A stretch of DNA of 64,000 nucleotides, from positions 75,147,990 to 75,211,989 of the forward strand of contig CM072511.1 in the NCBI GenBank assembly GCA_036898135.1, read 5' to 3'. The stretch comes from Oncomelania hupensis. Taxonomy: Eukaryota; Mollusca; Gastropoda; Littorinimorpha; Pomatiopsidae. Position numbers and translations under genes: made by a program. The first letter of the stretch is position 1. Every line of letters starts with the position of its first letter. A model generated the notes under the pieces. The model was not told where the DNA came from, ran no database searches, and saw only the letters and a program-made list of their open reading frames with translations. Of this stretch, positions 43,725 to 53,060 are shown piece by piece.

Positions 43725-44158
43725 TATTTTTTATTATTGAGGATTTTTATAGCGCACTTATCTCGCTGTGCGTATCTAGGTACTGGCCGATACAGGATCT
43801 AACTCAAACCGCTCGAGACGCCCACCCGCAGCCTTTGGGCGCATGGTCTGATGCCCGGACAAATGAGCAATATTCTGGCCAGCCAGGGATGGGGAAGAAG
43901 GACCAAGTGCATGCTGGGTGTGTTCTTGTTACCGGCACTCACCCGTCTAGGACATGAGCGTCAGGATCTTTAAAGTCTGTTATGATGGAATGTATGCAAC
44001 ACACAGACTAGACCTCAGTTTATACTCTCATCCGAAGGAGTAGGAAATGGGAGTAAAGTGTCTTTCCCAGGGACACAACACAATGGCCCGGACAGGGTTC
44101 GAACCCGGGACCTTCAGATCCACAAGCCAAAGCACTACCATTAGACCACCGCTCACCA
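43725..44158 (-). mobile_element. tRNA-derived SINE, minus strand, with tRNA-like head
   Basis: The head at 44158-44080 has a pol III A-box-like TGGTCTAATGG (44138-44148, minus) and B-box GGGTTCGAACCC (44095-44106). The body follows: TGTCCCTGGGAAAGACACTT (about 44070), the ATAAACTGAGGTCTAGTCTG segment and a GC-rich CGGTTTGAGTTAGATCC segment. The 3' end is GCGCTATAAAAATCC followed by AATAAT repeats. Pairing expected for a real tRNA acceptor stem is absent, so this is a SINE. A body fragment recurs at 12462-12582. Confidence 0.8.
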
Positions 44159-44636
44159 CCAAAAGCAGAAGGTGAATGGTCAGCCGGGGAAAACAAATGC
44201 AGTGATATCGTTTTTGTCGGCAAATCGGCCATTCACCGATAAAATTCCCAATGGTCGGAAAGAGTCATGTTCTGATCGGCCCGCTGTCCTAAGGTTTTAT
44301 GCCTCAATTGGCCACCTTTTGGCCGTTTTTTGCTTGTCTCATGTCTGTTTCGTCTTTATTGCTTCTGGCCATATTAATTTCCTATCGGATAAATAAAGGT
44401 GTTATGAGTTATTGTTGGGACATCGCGTGTCGGAAGCGCCAAGCAGACGACACATACATCAGCAGAGAGAGTTTGTTTTCGAAATGCCGCCGAAACAGAA
44501 ACCGAAACTTGTCAGTGGCCTCTCGTTTGGTGTTGGAAAAAAGTCAAAATGATGGCCGAAAGATTTTCAAAATGTCCTAAAGGTTTGTGACTGAATCAGC
44601 CAAATGGCCTATGCTTAAAATTTCGAGCAAGTTCAG
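44159..44636. other. Unassigned sequence left of the LTR element
   Basis: A short plus-strand frame MPPKQKPKLVSGLSFGVGKK from 44484 resembles a basic N-terminus of some transposon proteins but ends at once. No further evidence. The GTTCAG target of the LTR element is at its right end. Confidence 0.35.
44632..44636. repeat. Target-site duplication TTCAG, left copy
   Basis: TTCAG at 44632-44636 and at 50299-50303, directly outside both LTRs. Confidence 0.95.
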
Positions 44637-45269
44637 TGTTACACTCTGCTGAGGATAGAGTTTTCTATCGGTATCTGATTCAGCCCCGATGCTTGAATTC
44701 CTGATAGTTGTGTAACTCAGATTCGTTTATTCACGCAGCCCGTCCAAACAGCATACAAATCACAAAGTCGACGTATGAAGTTTTCCACTTTTATTCAGCA
44801 TACATCAACAACTGCATACAATCGCTCAATCGTCTTTCCACTCTCAAATTTACTTTCCAAATCACTATCAACAACAATCTCTCAACAGCAACTCGGCACA
44901 CGATTAAATAACCTCCCTCTCTTCTCGAACAATTTGGTACACGGTAGAAATGACGCACTGCCACCAATCGAACTAAAGATCGTCATCACTGGCTTACGTC
45001 ATACATATTTCCTCTACTTCCGGGAACATTCACGACCTTTGATATCCATCGGGAAATTTCTATCGACAGTAATAAACATGCAGATCCCGAAAATTCTCCA
45101 ACAATATCGACCAACGAAAATTATCGACTTTATACAAAACCTCTCCTAACAACAATGCAAACTCAAATCAAAGGTAAATAAACTCCATCATTGAATACTT
45201 TGCAAAACGAAACGATTAGATCTATCGTGCGAGCTTCCGACATACTTTCGTACGCGTTTCAACGTAACA
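44637..45269 (-). repeat. 3' LTR of the Gmr1-like element
   Basis: 633 bp, TGTTAC at the left end and GTAACA at the right (imperfect terminal palindrome). Aligned by eye with the other LTR there are about five substitutions (within 44930-45240) and no indels. Confidence 0.95.
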
Positions 45270-45282
45270 TAACCCCCCACTC
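45270..45282 (-). other. Polypurine tract
   Basis: On the minus (sense) strand GAGTGGGGGGTTA lies directly before the 3' LTR, the expected plus-strand primer position. Confidence 0.7.
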
Positions 45283-45372
45283 AAGAAGAAATTTACCCAA
45301 TTTCTTTCAACAACGTTGAAACGTAATGCACAAACAATGTACAGAATTAAAACTTACTTCAGACTGTCTCAT

Positions 45373-45600
45373 TTACTGTCAAAGTTCTCAGTTTATATAC
45401 ACAGAGTCCATGTTTTTCATCCGCAAGTCTTTCTGGATACTGTCAATGTTCACAGTTCATTCACACAAGGTCAATGTTTCTCATCTGCAAGTCTGTTTAG
45501 ATATTGCCAATGTTCACAGTTCATTCACACAAGGTCAATGTTTCTCATCTGCAAGTCTGTTTAGATATTGCCAATGTTCTCCACACAGTCAATGTTCTTT
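45373..45600. repeat. 64-bp tandem repeat, about 3.5 units, between ORF and 3' LTR
   Basis: CACAGTTCATTCACACAAGG starts at 45451 and again at 45515 (period 64). TCAATGTTTCTCATCTGCAA recurs with it. A more diverged unit precedes at about 45373-45440 and a partial one follows to about 45600. The repeat reaches the end of the coding frame. Confidence 0.85.
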
Positions 45601-48600
45601 CAACCGCAAGGAAACGACGCCCTCGTCAGTTGCGGTCGTCATCGGCCCAGGGTCAAAGACAGTGATCTCGTGGGCCCTGGAGTCAGTGCATCCTCCGTTG
45701 TCTTCCCCTCCCGTCGGATGTCCGACGCAGTCGACGTTGTCAGCTCCCAGAATGCATCCGCTGGGTCTCACGGTCAGGTTGGCTTCTGCGGGACGGTGGA
45801 ACAGCTCCCTCAAGGTCTGCAGATGCTCCTTCCAGGTCTGGGTGTGGACTTCATGTTCGACCAAAGTCGTAGAGCCTGGGACATCACTGAAGCTATGGGG
45901 AAACTCGCCCATAAGGTCCTTGAGCTCCATCTTTTGACCTTCCGTCAAGCTTGGTCCTAGCTTAACATCATCGATGCCTTCTTTGCTGTGGAAGTCTCCC
46001 AGTTCCAACAGTTCTTCGCTGTCAAAGCTGTTGTCGGTCACAGCTGCTGTGGCTGCGTGCACAGTCTCTGATGGCCTTTCCACGTACAGCTTAAGGAGGT
46101 TGGCGTGGTATATCTTGGAATGCTGGCCGACCTTCACCTTGTAGTCGTTGATTCCCACCACGGTCTCCACTTCGTACGGGCCTTTCCACTGCATCAGCAA
46201 CTTATTATGATCGGTAGGTAGCAGCACCAGCACTTTGTTGCCAGGTTTGAACTTCCTGTTCACAGCCCTACGATCGTAGTAGTGCTTTCCACAGTCCTGG
46301 GACTTCTTCAGGTTTTCTCTGGCTATCTCGAGAGTCTGCTCCAGCTTCTCCCGTAGCTCAAACACGTACTGGTAGCTGTTCTTCACCTCTGGGGTGTCTA
46401 CTTCTTTCGTCCACAGTTCTTTTAGGATGTGCATCGGCCCTCGGATGGTTCTTCCGTACAGCAGCTCGAACGGAGAAAAGCCGGTGGACTCCTGCGGTAC
46501 TTCTCTGTAGGCGAAAAGTAAGGCGTTGATATAGCGATGCCATTGTCTGGGCTGCTCGCTGCACAGTTTCTTCAGGGTGGACTTCAGCGTAGCATTGAAC
46601 TTCTCGACAAGCCCGTTGCACATCGGATGGTAGGGTGTCGTAGTCAAATGCCGGATGCTCAGCAGTCTGTTGACCTCCTTCATGCAGTCAGAGACGAACT
46701 GCGTCCCGAGGTCTGTCAGAATTTCTTCAGGCACTCCAAGTCTACTGAACATGTCCACCAGCGCCTCTGCTACAGTTTCAGTGTCAATCTTCTTCAGTGG
46801 CACTGCTTCTGGGTACCGAGTCGCATAGTCCACTAAAGTCAGTACCCATCGATGACCTTCTTCACTCGGAGGTCTTATTTCGCCGATTAAGTCTAAGGCC
46901 ACCCTCTTGAAAGGTCGGTCGATCAAAGGCATTCTCTGCATTGGCACTTTAGGGACCCTTCCTCGAGGTATGGTCTTCTGGCAAATGTCACATGATCGGC
47001 AGAAACGGCTGACGTCCGCATGAAGTCCTGGCCAGTAGAACACCGCCTGGATTCTATCCGACGTCTTCTTGATACCCAGGTGACCTCCCATGATTGAGTC
47101 ATGCACTACTTCCATCACCTGGCGCTTTAGGGGTAACGGTACCAAGACTTGACATAGTGGTTTCCCTCCGTTGACCCTCGGGTGCTGGAAGATTCGGTAC
47201 AGGATCTTGGCCTTCACCTCAAAATAGATCGTACCACTGCCCTTGGTCACGTGGTCTTGGCGGTTCCTGTACTTGTTTAAAGTACTATCAGCTTCCTGGA
47301 GCTGGATCAGCTTATCTCGGTCCACGATGGCAGCTTTAGAGTTGTCGGCGACCTTCAGTGGCGTAGACGTCTTGTCTCTCTTGGCCTGGGCCCTGGTAGT
47401 AACAGCACCGACGATCTCTGGTCGGCAGGGCTGAGCCGGAGTAACCACATTATCCCGTAGCAGCTCTGTAAGGTCTCCATCGGGAAACGGCAATGGATCC
47501 TCCTCCACAACTTCGACGTGTTGAGTTGAGGCAGGACTCCACTCTGGATCGGGGTCATCGGGTCGTCTCGCGCCGTCGATATTCCCGATCATCAAATCAT
47601 ACAGCGGCTTCTTCATGCAAACCGCTTCGACTTCGCCTATGTAGAAAGGGGTGTTGACATGAATCTTCGCAACTGGCGCTCTCACACATTTGCTGTCGGC
47701 CATAAGTGTCCATTCAGAATCGCCAGTGAACTGTTCTTTAGCGATTAGGTCTTCTCTGACGATGACCCCACTGCAGCCAGAGTCTCTTAAAACAGTCACT
47801 TCATGATTTCCGACGCGTCCCTTGGAAACAGGCATGTTCTGGACGGTCACAGCTGCGCTGGCGACGACGGGGATGGATTTTCCGTTGGCAAGGAGAAGTT
47901 GGCCATCGGTCATGCACTCTTGCACGTCCGCAGGAGTAGCTGTGCGCTTGGTCTCACTCGGAAGAATGACGCTCCCGCCGCACACTTGATGGACGGATCT
48001 ACTGTTTTGCCGTTGATTGGAGAACCGCCTCTGCCGGTTGCCCGCCGCTGCGTTGTCCGTACTGCTCCGCTGTCCGCTACTTTTGTTTTGAGGACAGTTA
48101 GCCGCCCTGTGGTCTGTAGCGTTGCAGGTGAAACAGCCTCTTGAATGCCCTTCCCTGGGAGGAGGCGTGGAGTCCGTCTGTCTCTGGCTCGTCTGGCTCC
48201 CTTGGATCTGGTTCACATGGTTTGCAGTCTTCTGAAAATGTTTCGTCGCGCTGGGTGGCCCCAGGGTTTTCCCATGAGCGATAAGATATCTTTCAGCAGC
48301 CTCGGTCACATCTTTAAGCGTCTGCAGCTTTTGTTCTTCTAAGTGGGTCGCTAGGTCCTTGTGACAGGCATTGAGAAATTGTTCCTTCACGATCAGGTCA
48401 TGGAGACTGTCGTAAGACTTCCTTTCGCCTGATAACTCCACCCACTTGTGTAGATATGACGACAGGCGCTCCACAAACTGCTTTGGCGTCTCGTCTGACT
48501 TAGGCCGGCATTCACGGAAGCGTTTACGGTAGCCCATCTCTGTAAAGTTGTAGCACTGCAACAGGGCCTCTTTCAAGACGTCGTAGTTTTTGGCGTCATC

Positions 48601-49104
48601 GTTCGACAGTCTGGTGTAAACTTCGAGAGCTTGCCCCGTCAGAAGTGCACTCAGTCGAATCGCCCAGTCTCGAGGTTGCCAATTGGAGCTTTCGGCGAAC
48701 CTTTCAAATCTCGCCAGATAGCTGTCGATCTGGTCCTTCCCGTCGACGAAAGCTGGCAATTTTGGAGCCGTATGGTCGTTGGTGACTTGTGGCGCTTGCT
48801 GATTGTTCTGGATACGCGCCAACTCTAGCTGGTACTGACGCTCAGCCTCTCTTTCCTCTCTTTCTTCTCGGCGCCGCTGTTCTTCTGATTCTCTGTCTTC
48901 TCGGCGACGTTGTTCTTCTATTTCTAGACGCTTCTGTTCTAATTCTCTTTCTTCACGGCGACGCTGCTCTTCTAATTCTCGTTCTTCGCGCCGTCGCTGT
49001 TCTTCTCTTTCTTCACGCAATATTCTCTCCTGGCATTTGACGTACTCCGTCAGCTGTTTGCCTTTTAGATTTAGTTCAACCCCTTTCTGCCAGAAGTCAG
49101 CCAT
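45589..49104 (-). CDS. Gag-protease-integrase-(RT remnant) polyprotein of Gmr1-like element
   Basis: 1171 residues, uninterrupted, from the ATG at 49104. Residues 25-100 form a Glu/Arg-rich charged helix. 115-280 is the capsid-like region (WQPRDWAIRLSALLTGQALE). The zinc knuckle is C324-C327-H332-C337. A protease-like site is VLRDSGCSGVIV with Asp441. The integrase has H668, H675, C705 and C708 (zinc-binding), the triad Asp738, Asp798 and Glu834, and a GPY-type segment WKGPYEVE at 973-980. Then RT N-terminal sequence (EFPHSFSDVPGSTTLVEHEV, 1067-1086) jumps at about 1089 directly to post-palm sequence (TWKEHLQTLRELFHR). A second jump near 1130-1145 reaches the RNase H start (ITVFDPGP), and the ORF ends in shifted frame. 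The catalytic YxDD block is absent, so the protein can assemble and integrate in principle but not reverse-transcribe. Confidence 0.9.
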   Translation of the reverse strand: MADFWQKGVELNLKGKQLTEYVKCQERILREEREEQRRREERELEEQRRREERELEQKRLEIEEQRRREDRESEEQRRREEREEREAERQYQLELARIQNNQQAPQVTNDHTAPKLPAFVDGKDQIDSYLARFERFAESSNWQPRDWAIRLSALLTGQALEVYTRLSNDDAKNYDVLKEALLQCYNFTEMGYRKRFRECRPKSDETPKQFVERLSSYLHKWVELSGERKSYDSLHDLIVKEQFLNACHKDLATHLEEQKLQTLKDVTEAAERYLIAHGKTLGPPSATKHFQKTANHVNQIQGSQTSQRQTDSTPPPREGHSRGCFTCNATDHRAANCPQNKSSGQRSSTDNAAAGNRQRRFSNQRQNSRSVHQVCGGSVILPSETKRTATPADVQECMTDGQLLLANGKSIPVVASAAVTVQNMPVSKGRVGNHEVTVLRDSGCSGVIVREDLIAKEQFTGDSEWTLMADSKCVRAPVAKIHVNTPFYIGEVEAVCMKKPLYDLMIGNIDGARRPDDPDPEWSPASTQHVEVVEEDPLPFPDGDLTELLRDNVVTPAQPCRPEIVGAVTTRAQAKRDKTSTPLKVADNSKAAIVDRDKLIQLQEADSTLNKYRNRQDHVTKGSGTIYFEVKAKILYRIFQHPRVNGGKPLCQVLVPLPLKRQVMEVVHDSIMGGHLGIKKTSDRIQAVFYWPGLHADVSRFCRSCDICQKTIPRGRVPKVPMQRMPLIDRPFKRVALDLIGEIRPPSEEGHRWVLTLVDYATRYPEAVPLKKIDTETVAEALVDMFSRLGVPEEILTDLGTQFVSDCMKEVNRLLSIRHLTTTPYHPMCNGLVEKFNATLKSTLKKLCSEQPRQWHRYINALLFAYREVPQESTGFSPFELLYGRTIRGPMHILKELWTKEVDTPEVKNSYQYVFELREKLEQTLEIARENLKKSQDCGKHYYDRRAVNRKFKPGNKVLVLLPTDHNKLLMQWKGPYEVETVVGINDYKVKVGQHSKIYHANLLKLYVERPSETVHAATAAVTDNSFDSEELLELGDFHSKEGIDDVKLGPSLTEGQKMELKDLMGEFPHSFSDVPGSTTLVEHEVHTQTWKEHLQTLRELFHRPAEANLTVRPSGCILGADNVDCVGHPTGGEDNGGCTDSRAHEITVFDPGPMTTATDEGVVSLRLKEH

Positions 49105-49112
49105 CTTGATGC

Positions 49113-49237
49113 TTCTGGAAAGTTCTTTTCTAGAAGGTTCTTTTCTGGAAAGTTCTTTTTCTAGAAAGTTCTTGACTGTAGAGTTCTTTTTCTTGAAAGT
49201 TCTTGACTGTGCTGTACCTTTCTAGACTGTTCTAGAA
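49113..49237. promoter_or_regulatory. Array of TTCnnGAA palindromes in the element leader
   Basis: TTCTGGAA 49113, TTCTAGAA 49128, TTCTGGAA 49143, TTCTAGAA 49159, TTCTTGAA 49190, TTCTAGAC (one mismatch) 49220, TTCTAGAA 49230. Starts are spaced 15, 15, 16, 31, 30 and 10. TTCnnGAA is the core of the heat-shock element bound by HSF1. The array lies only 9-133 bases upstream of the gag ATG in the untranslated leader. It may be simply a degenerate 15-16 bp tandem repeat; regulatory function is inference. Confidence 0.5.
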
Positions 49238-49644
49238 CAGTACGCTTTCTGCAGTAGCGCTGATGCTTGCCACTAGTCGCCTTCGCTGACGCAGGCCCCG
49301 CTGTCCTCGTCGTATGCGACGCTGCACCACGCTGGTGTTGATGTATACGCTCCTGTGCTGAAGTAGACGCGACGTCCGCTCGCCGCTCTCTGTAACACTG
49401 GCGATGTAGCTCCGAGACTGTCCCTCGACGTAGTCCTGCGGCAGCCACGTAGTCCCGCTCTGTTGTTCGCTCACGAAGCAACTCTTCGGCGACTACACAC
49501 CCTTGCAGTCAACCCGAATCTATCGGATGTAGTCCCAGTATGTTGGCCCCTCTCGACGCAACTTGTTGGCGGCTACCCTCGATGACTGCCTCTCGTAACG
49601 TTGACTCGCTTGTTGTAGCAGTTGAACCCTTGGCTATGGCGTGA

Positions 49645-49662
49645 ATCGCGGCTTGACCCCCA
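49645..49662 (-). other. Primer-binding site
   Basis: On the sense strand, TGGGGGTCAAGCCGCGAT begins three bases after the 5' LTR. The leading TGG is the complement of the tRNA CCA end and 18 bases is a normal length. The complementary tRNA end reads ...GCGGCTTGACCCCCA; I could not match it with confidence to a particular tRNA isotype. Confidence 0.75.
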
Positions 49663-49665
49663 AAA

Positions 49666-50298
49666 TGTTACACTCTGCTGAGGATAGAGTTTTCTATCGG
49701 TATCTGATTCAGCCCCGATGCTTGAATTCCTGATAGTTGTGTAACTCAGATTCGTTTATTCACGCAGCCCGTCCAAACAGCATACAAATCACAAAGTCGA
49801 CGTATGAAGTTTTCCACTTTTATTCAGCATACATCAACAACTGCATACAATCGCTCAATCGTCTTTCCACTCTCAAATTTACTTTCCAAATCACTATCAA
49901 CAACAATCTCTCAACAGCAACTCGGCACACGATTAAATAACCTCCCTCTCTTCTTGAACAATTTGGTACACGGTAGAAATGACGCACTGCCACCAATCGA
50001 ACTAAAGATCGTCATCACTGGCTTACGTCATACACATTTCCTCTACTTCCGGGAACATTCACGACCTTCGATATCCATCGGGAAATTTCTATCGACAGTA
50101 ATAAACATGCAGATCCCGAAAATTCTCCAACAATATCGACCAACGAAAATTATCGACGTTATACAAAACCTCTCCTAACAACAATGCAAACTCAAATCAA
50201 AGGTAAATAAACTCCATCATTGAATACTTTGCAAAACGAAACGATTAGATCTATCGTGCGCGCTTCCGACATACTTTCGTACGCGTTTCAACGTAACA
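49666..50298 (-). repeat. 5' LTR of the Gmr1-like element
   Basis: 633 bp, same termini as the 3' LTR. In the sense orientation it starts TGTTACGTTGAAACGCG and ends TGTAACA. Transcription would start within it; a specific TATA box was not identified. Confidence 0.95.
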
Positions 50299-50303
50299 TT
50301 CAG

Positions 50304-50749
50304 CAACATCACTGCATATGTCACGTCGCCTTGTTCTGCATAACCCAATGGCTTCCCCAAAGGATTTTGCACAGCAGGAGCCACCCAAGGCTAGTCTAAC
50401 CAAGAAATTCACGGTAGACAACTTCTCTCCCAAGCCTCAACCAGTCACCTCCCTTTCCGCTAAACACACATCAAACATACAGCAAAGACGAGACTGCCTC
50501 CCTCTCCCTTTCTCTCATTTGGACAAAAAATAAATAAATAAATATAAAGATGACAAGCCATTTAAATGTATTTTCAAACATTCACACACATAGACAAAAA
50601 ATATGCATTTTCAAAAGTGTTAATTTTCTTAGCGGTGTTGTGACTCAGCTTTATCAAACAACAGGAAAACATAGAATGACAGACCGTGATCTGAAGTATC
50701 TGTAAACAAAAAAAATATCCAAATCGGCTGAGCCAATTTTTAGATACAG
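50304..50749. other. Unassigned sequence right of the LTR element
   Basis: A short frame (50318-50530) is present but not recognised. Nothing else. Confidence 0.4.
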
Positions 50750-51260
50750 TGCAAATCATTTTTAGAAAATGGTGAAGTACAATGACCTTGATCTTTGAGA
50801 AAGTAATATGTGAATGATGTAAAATGTTTAGTAGTTAAAAGTACCTGCAAGACAAAAATTATGAATTTCAGTTCAGATTCTTGAAATAATGCAAAAAGTA
50901 TGTTATTAAAATTAAAAAATTCATAGAGATGGACCAACTGACTGACCTACTGACCAGCACCTCACCCTACTGAAGCATGGCCATGATCTGATGTATACCA
51001 AAACTCATCAAAATCATTAGCCGATTTTTTAAAATATTGAGCAAAATGTGTTTAGCAACTAACTTAACAGTGACCTTGACTTTTGCAGTAGATCAAATAT
51101 GAAGGCACAGAAGGCATGCCACTAACCTAGGTAATCTTCCTATGAAGTCTGGTCAAAATCCATTCAGTAGTTCTTAGATATGGCTTCCAACAGACCGATA
51201 GACATTTGGCTAATTCTGATTTCAAAGCATTTCCAGAAATGTCTGAAAATACACCCAACA
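50750..51260. repeat. Degenerate copy of a GTGACCTTGAC-type dispersed repeat
   Basis: AATGACCTTGATC (50781), CTGACTGACCTACTGACC (50939), CAGTGACCTTGACTTTTGC (51068), then TCCTATGAAGTCTGGTCAAA and ATCCATTCAGTAGTTCTTAG. This phrase-like pattern (GTGACCTTGAC... CCTATxAAGTxTGGTCAAAATCCAT... TTCTTxAGATATGG) is one I recognise from repeats common in mollusc and other invertebrate genomes. No coding capacity. Confidence 0.5.
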
Positions 51261-51655
51261 AAAGAACAAATTTTAAAACTTTTTTTTCCAAAATATTATT
51301 TGTGGGTACAAAATTTAATTACAGTTTAGAAATGTAAAAGTTTTACAAAATTATTTTTATTAATGTTCAAGCTATATTTTTTTGTAAACTTTTATAAACA
51401 TGATCCAGATTTGCCTGGCAAATGGTTGTAAAAGCAATTCGCCATTCCAGTCCTAGCATGTAAAATTCCATACTAAAAGCTTTTAAGGAAAGTAAAATTT
51501 TTGTCATTCAAAACCAGACTCCATAAAATTCCTAATGTCATTATGATTTTGTTCATAAACAATACTAACAATATTTATATAGCGCTTTTTCCTAATTACA
51601 TCACTTCAAAGTGCAGTTCTCACGCATTTATATTTAACGTTAACGTTGAAATACA
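51261..51655. other. Non-coding AT-rich interval
   Basis: Nothing recognised. Confidence 0.6.
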
Positions 51656-53060
51656 TACCTATCCTATCATATCCCCGAAACTCTAAAGTTGTTGGGACAC
51701 CACAGATGATCGTTTACCCAATGTACTCCATCATTCTTTAGCAATCCCCATGGCTTCACTCAGTGTCAAGCCAGTCCATTTTCAAATGTTGTCCTCACAC
51801 CTCTTTCTGTCTCCCTAATCTTCTGCCTCCTTACTCTGTGCCTTGCACGATGGTCTTTGCAAGGCGTGATGCTGTGGTGACATGGCCATACCATTGGAGA
51901 TTTGGTTTCTTCACCACTGTAAGCATGCCATCGTGTTGTCCAATTGCTTGTGTGATGATCAAACTTCGTCGTTGGTGATGTGCTGGGTATTAGAAATGCC
52001 CGAAAGTCCCCTGTAGCACCTCAGCTTCATGCTTTTTATTCTTCGTAAATATTGTCCATGTTTCGCAAGCGTATAAGAAGATGGAGATGACAAGGGAGCA
52101 CAGCAGCCTTACCTTGGAGTGTAGACTTGGTCCTGTCTTTCCAAATGGGCTTCAACCTAGTCAAAGAAGCAGTTGTTTGTGCAATCCTGGAGAGGACTTC
52201 CTGTCTGGACCCGTTGTCTGATACAATGGCTCCTAAATATTTAAAACTATGAACTATGTTGAGGGATTGACCTTGAACTTTGATGTCCATGTTGATGCCA
52301 TTGTTGTTGGTCATTTTGGTCTTCTCTGCACTTATTTCCATTTCAAAGGCTCTGGAGGTGGTGTTAAGCCATTCTGTACAAGCTGTTCTTGTTCCTCTAC
52401 AGCCATTCCATCAATCCAACAAAACAGAGGTTGGAGATTGCTCTACCTTCTATGCCTTCGTGATCTGCAAGGGCATCTGACCTGATGCGCTCTAGGAAGA
52501 TGTTGAAGAGTGTTGGGGAGAGTAGGCATCCTTGACGCAACCCGACTGTTGTTCTGAACCAGTTCCAGATGGCGCTGTTTTGCAAAAATGCACTAGTAGC
52601 CTTGTCATACAGGCTTTTGATGACTTCAATAATGTTAGGGCTGATGTTATACACTCTCATGATTGCCCACAGAGCTGCATGCCAGACTCGGTCAAATGCT
52701 TTCTTAAAGTCTATAATCACATGATATAGATGTTGTTGGTGCTGTAGGTATTCCTCGCAGATTATTCTGAGGTTGAAAATCTGTTTAGTGGTACTTCACC
52801 CTGCCATGACTCCTGCTTGTTCTTCAGCTATGATTTGTTCAGCTTGAGGTTTCAACCGAGTATTATTTTTAAGAGGGACATTGCTAGGTTGGCTGAGGCT
52901 GATGGTGCGGTATTTTCACACTCCTGAAGATTACCTTTTTTGGGATGAGTGATGACAAGCGACTGGGTCCATGGTGTAGGCCACTCCCCACTATGACAGA
53001 TCTTGTTACAGATAATGGTGAGGGCATCAATCTCCTGCTTGAAGCAATTCTGCAGGTATG
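51656..53060 (-). mobile_element. RTE-like retrotransposon, 5'-truncated, minus strand
   Basis: From a short CCTATCCTATC tail (51657) to a 5' truncation in the AELLQ block of RT (53055). More diverged than the copies at 12837 and 55940. No convincing target duplication. Confidence 0.85.
51700..53055 (-). pseudogene. RTE-like RT, decayed
   Basis: Blocks: EIDALTIICNKICHSGEWPT and LVITHPKKGNLQECEN (about 53020-52900), then after several breaks IDFKKAFDRVWHAALWAIMR (about 52715), VGLRQGCLLSPTLFNIFLER (about 52555), and the palm block NLCFVGLMEWL, where FADDID is destroyed. MEISAEKTKM, SFKYLGAIVSDNGSRQEVLS and RIAQTTASLTRLKPIWKDR follow (52341-52130), then the C-terminus with many frame changes. 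Clearly inactive. Confidence 0.8.

Larger units (their letters stand above)
44637..50298 (-). mobile_element. Ty3/Gypsy-like LTR retrotransposon, Gmr1-type pol order, RT/RH deleted
   Basis: 5662 bp insertion with two 633-bp LTRs, perfect 5-bp target duplication, primer-binding site, purine-rich tract and a single gag-pol ORF (49104-45589). Pol order is protease, integrase, then RT remnant, as in the Gmr1 group of Ty3/Gypsy-like elements, opposite to ordinary Gypsy (RT before integrase). The RT catalytic core and nearly all RNase H are deleted. LTR similarity (about 99%) shows recent insertion. Confidence 0.9.

Noticed and set aside
44080..44158. tRNA gene on the minus strand
   Set aside because: A and B boxes are present but the acceptor stem does not pair, and a SINE body follows directly.
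44708..45149. Frames inside the LTRs (124 codons, in both copies)
   Set aside because: Present twice only because LTRs are duplicated; no domain. The substitutions between LTRs alter residues freely.
45326..45937. Plus-strand frames of 203 and 130 codons opposite the LTR element ORF
   Set aside because: They are shadows of the minus-strand polyprotein and of the 64-bp tandem repeat.
45589..49104. Assignment of the LTR element to Ty1/copia because integrase precedes RT
   Set aside because: The integrase has the H/H/C/C arrangement and GPY-type C-terminal segment of Gypsy elements and the RT remnants are Gypsy-like; Gmr1-type order explains it better. A 5-bp duplication alone would not decide.
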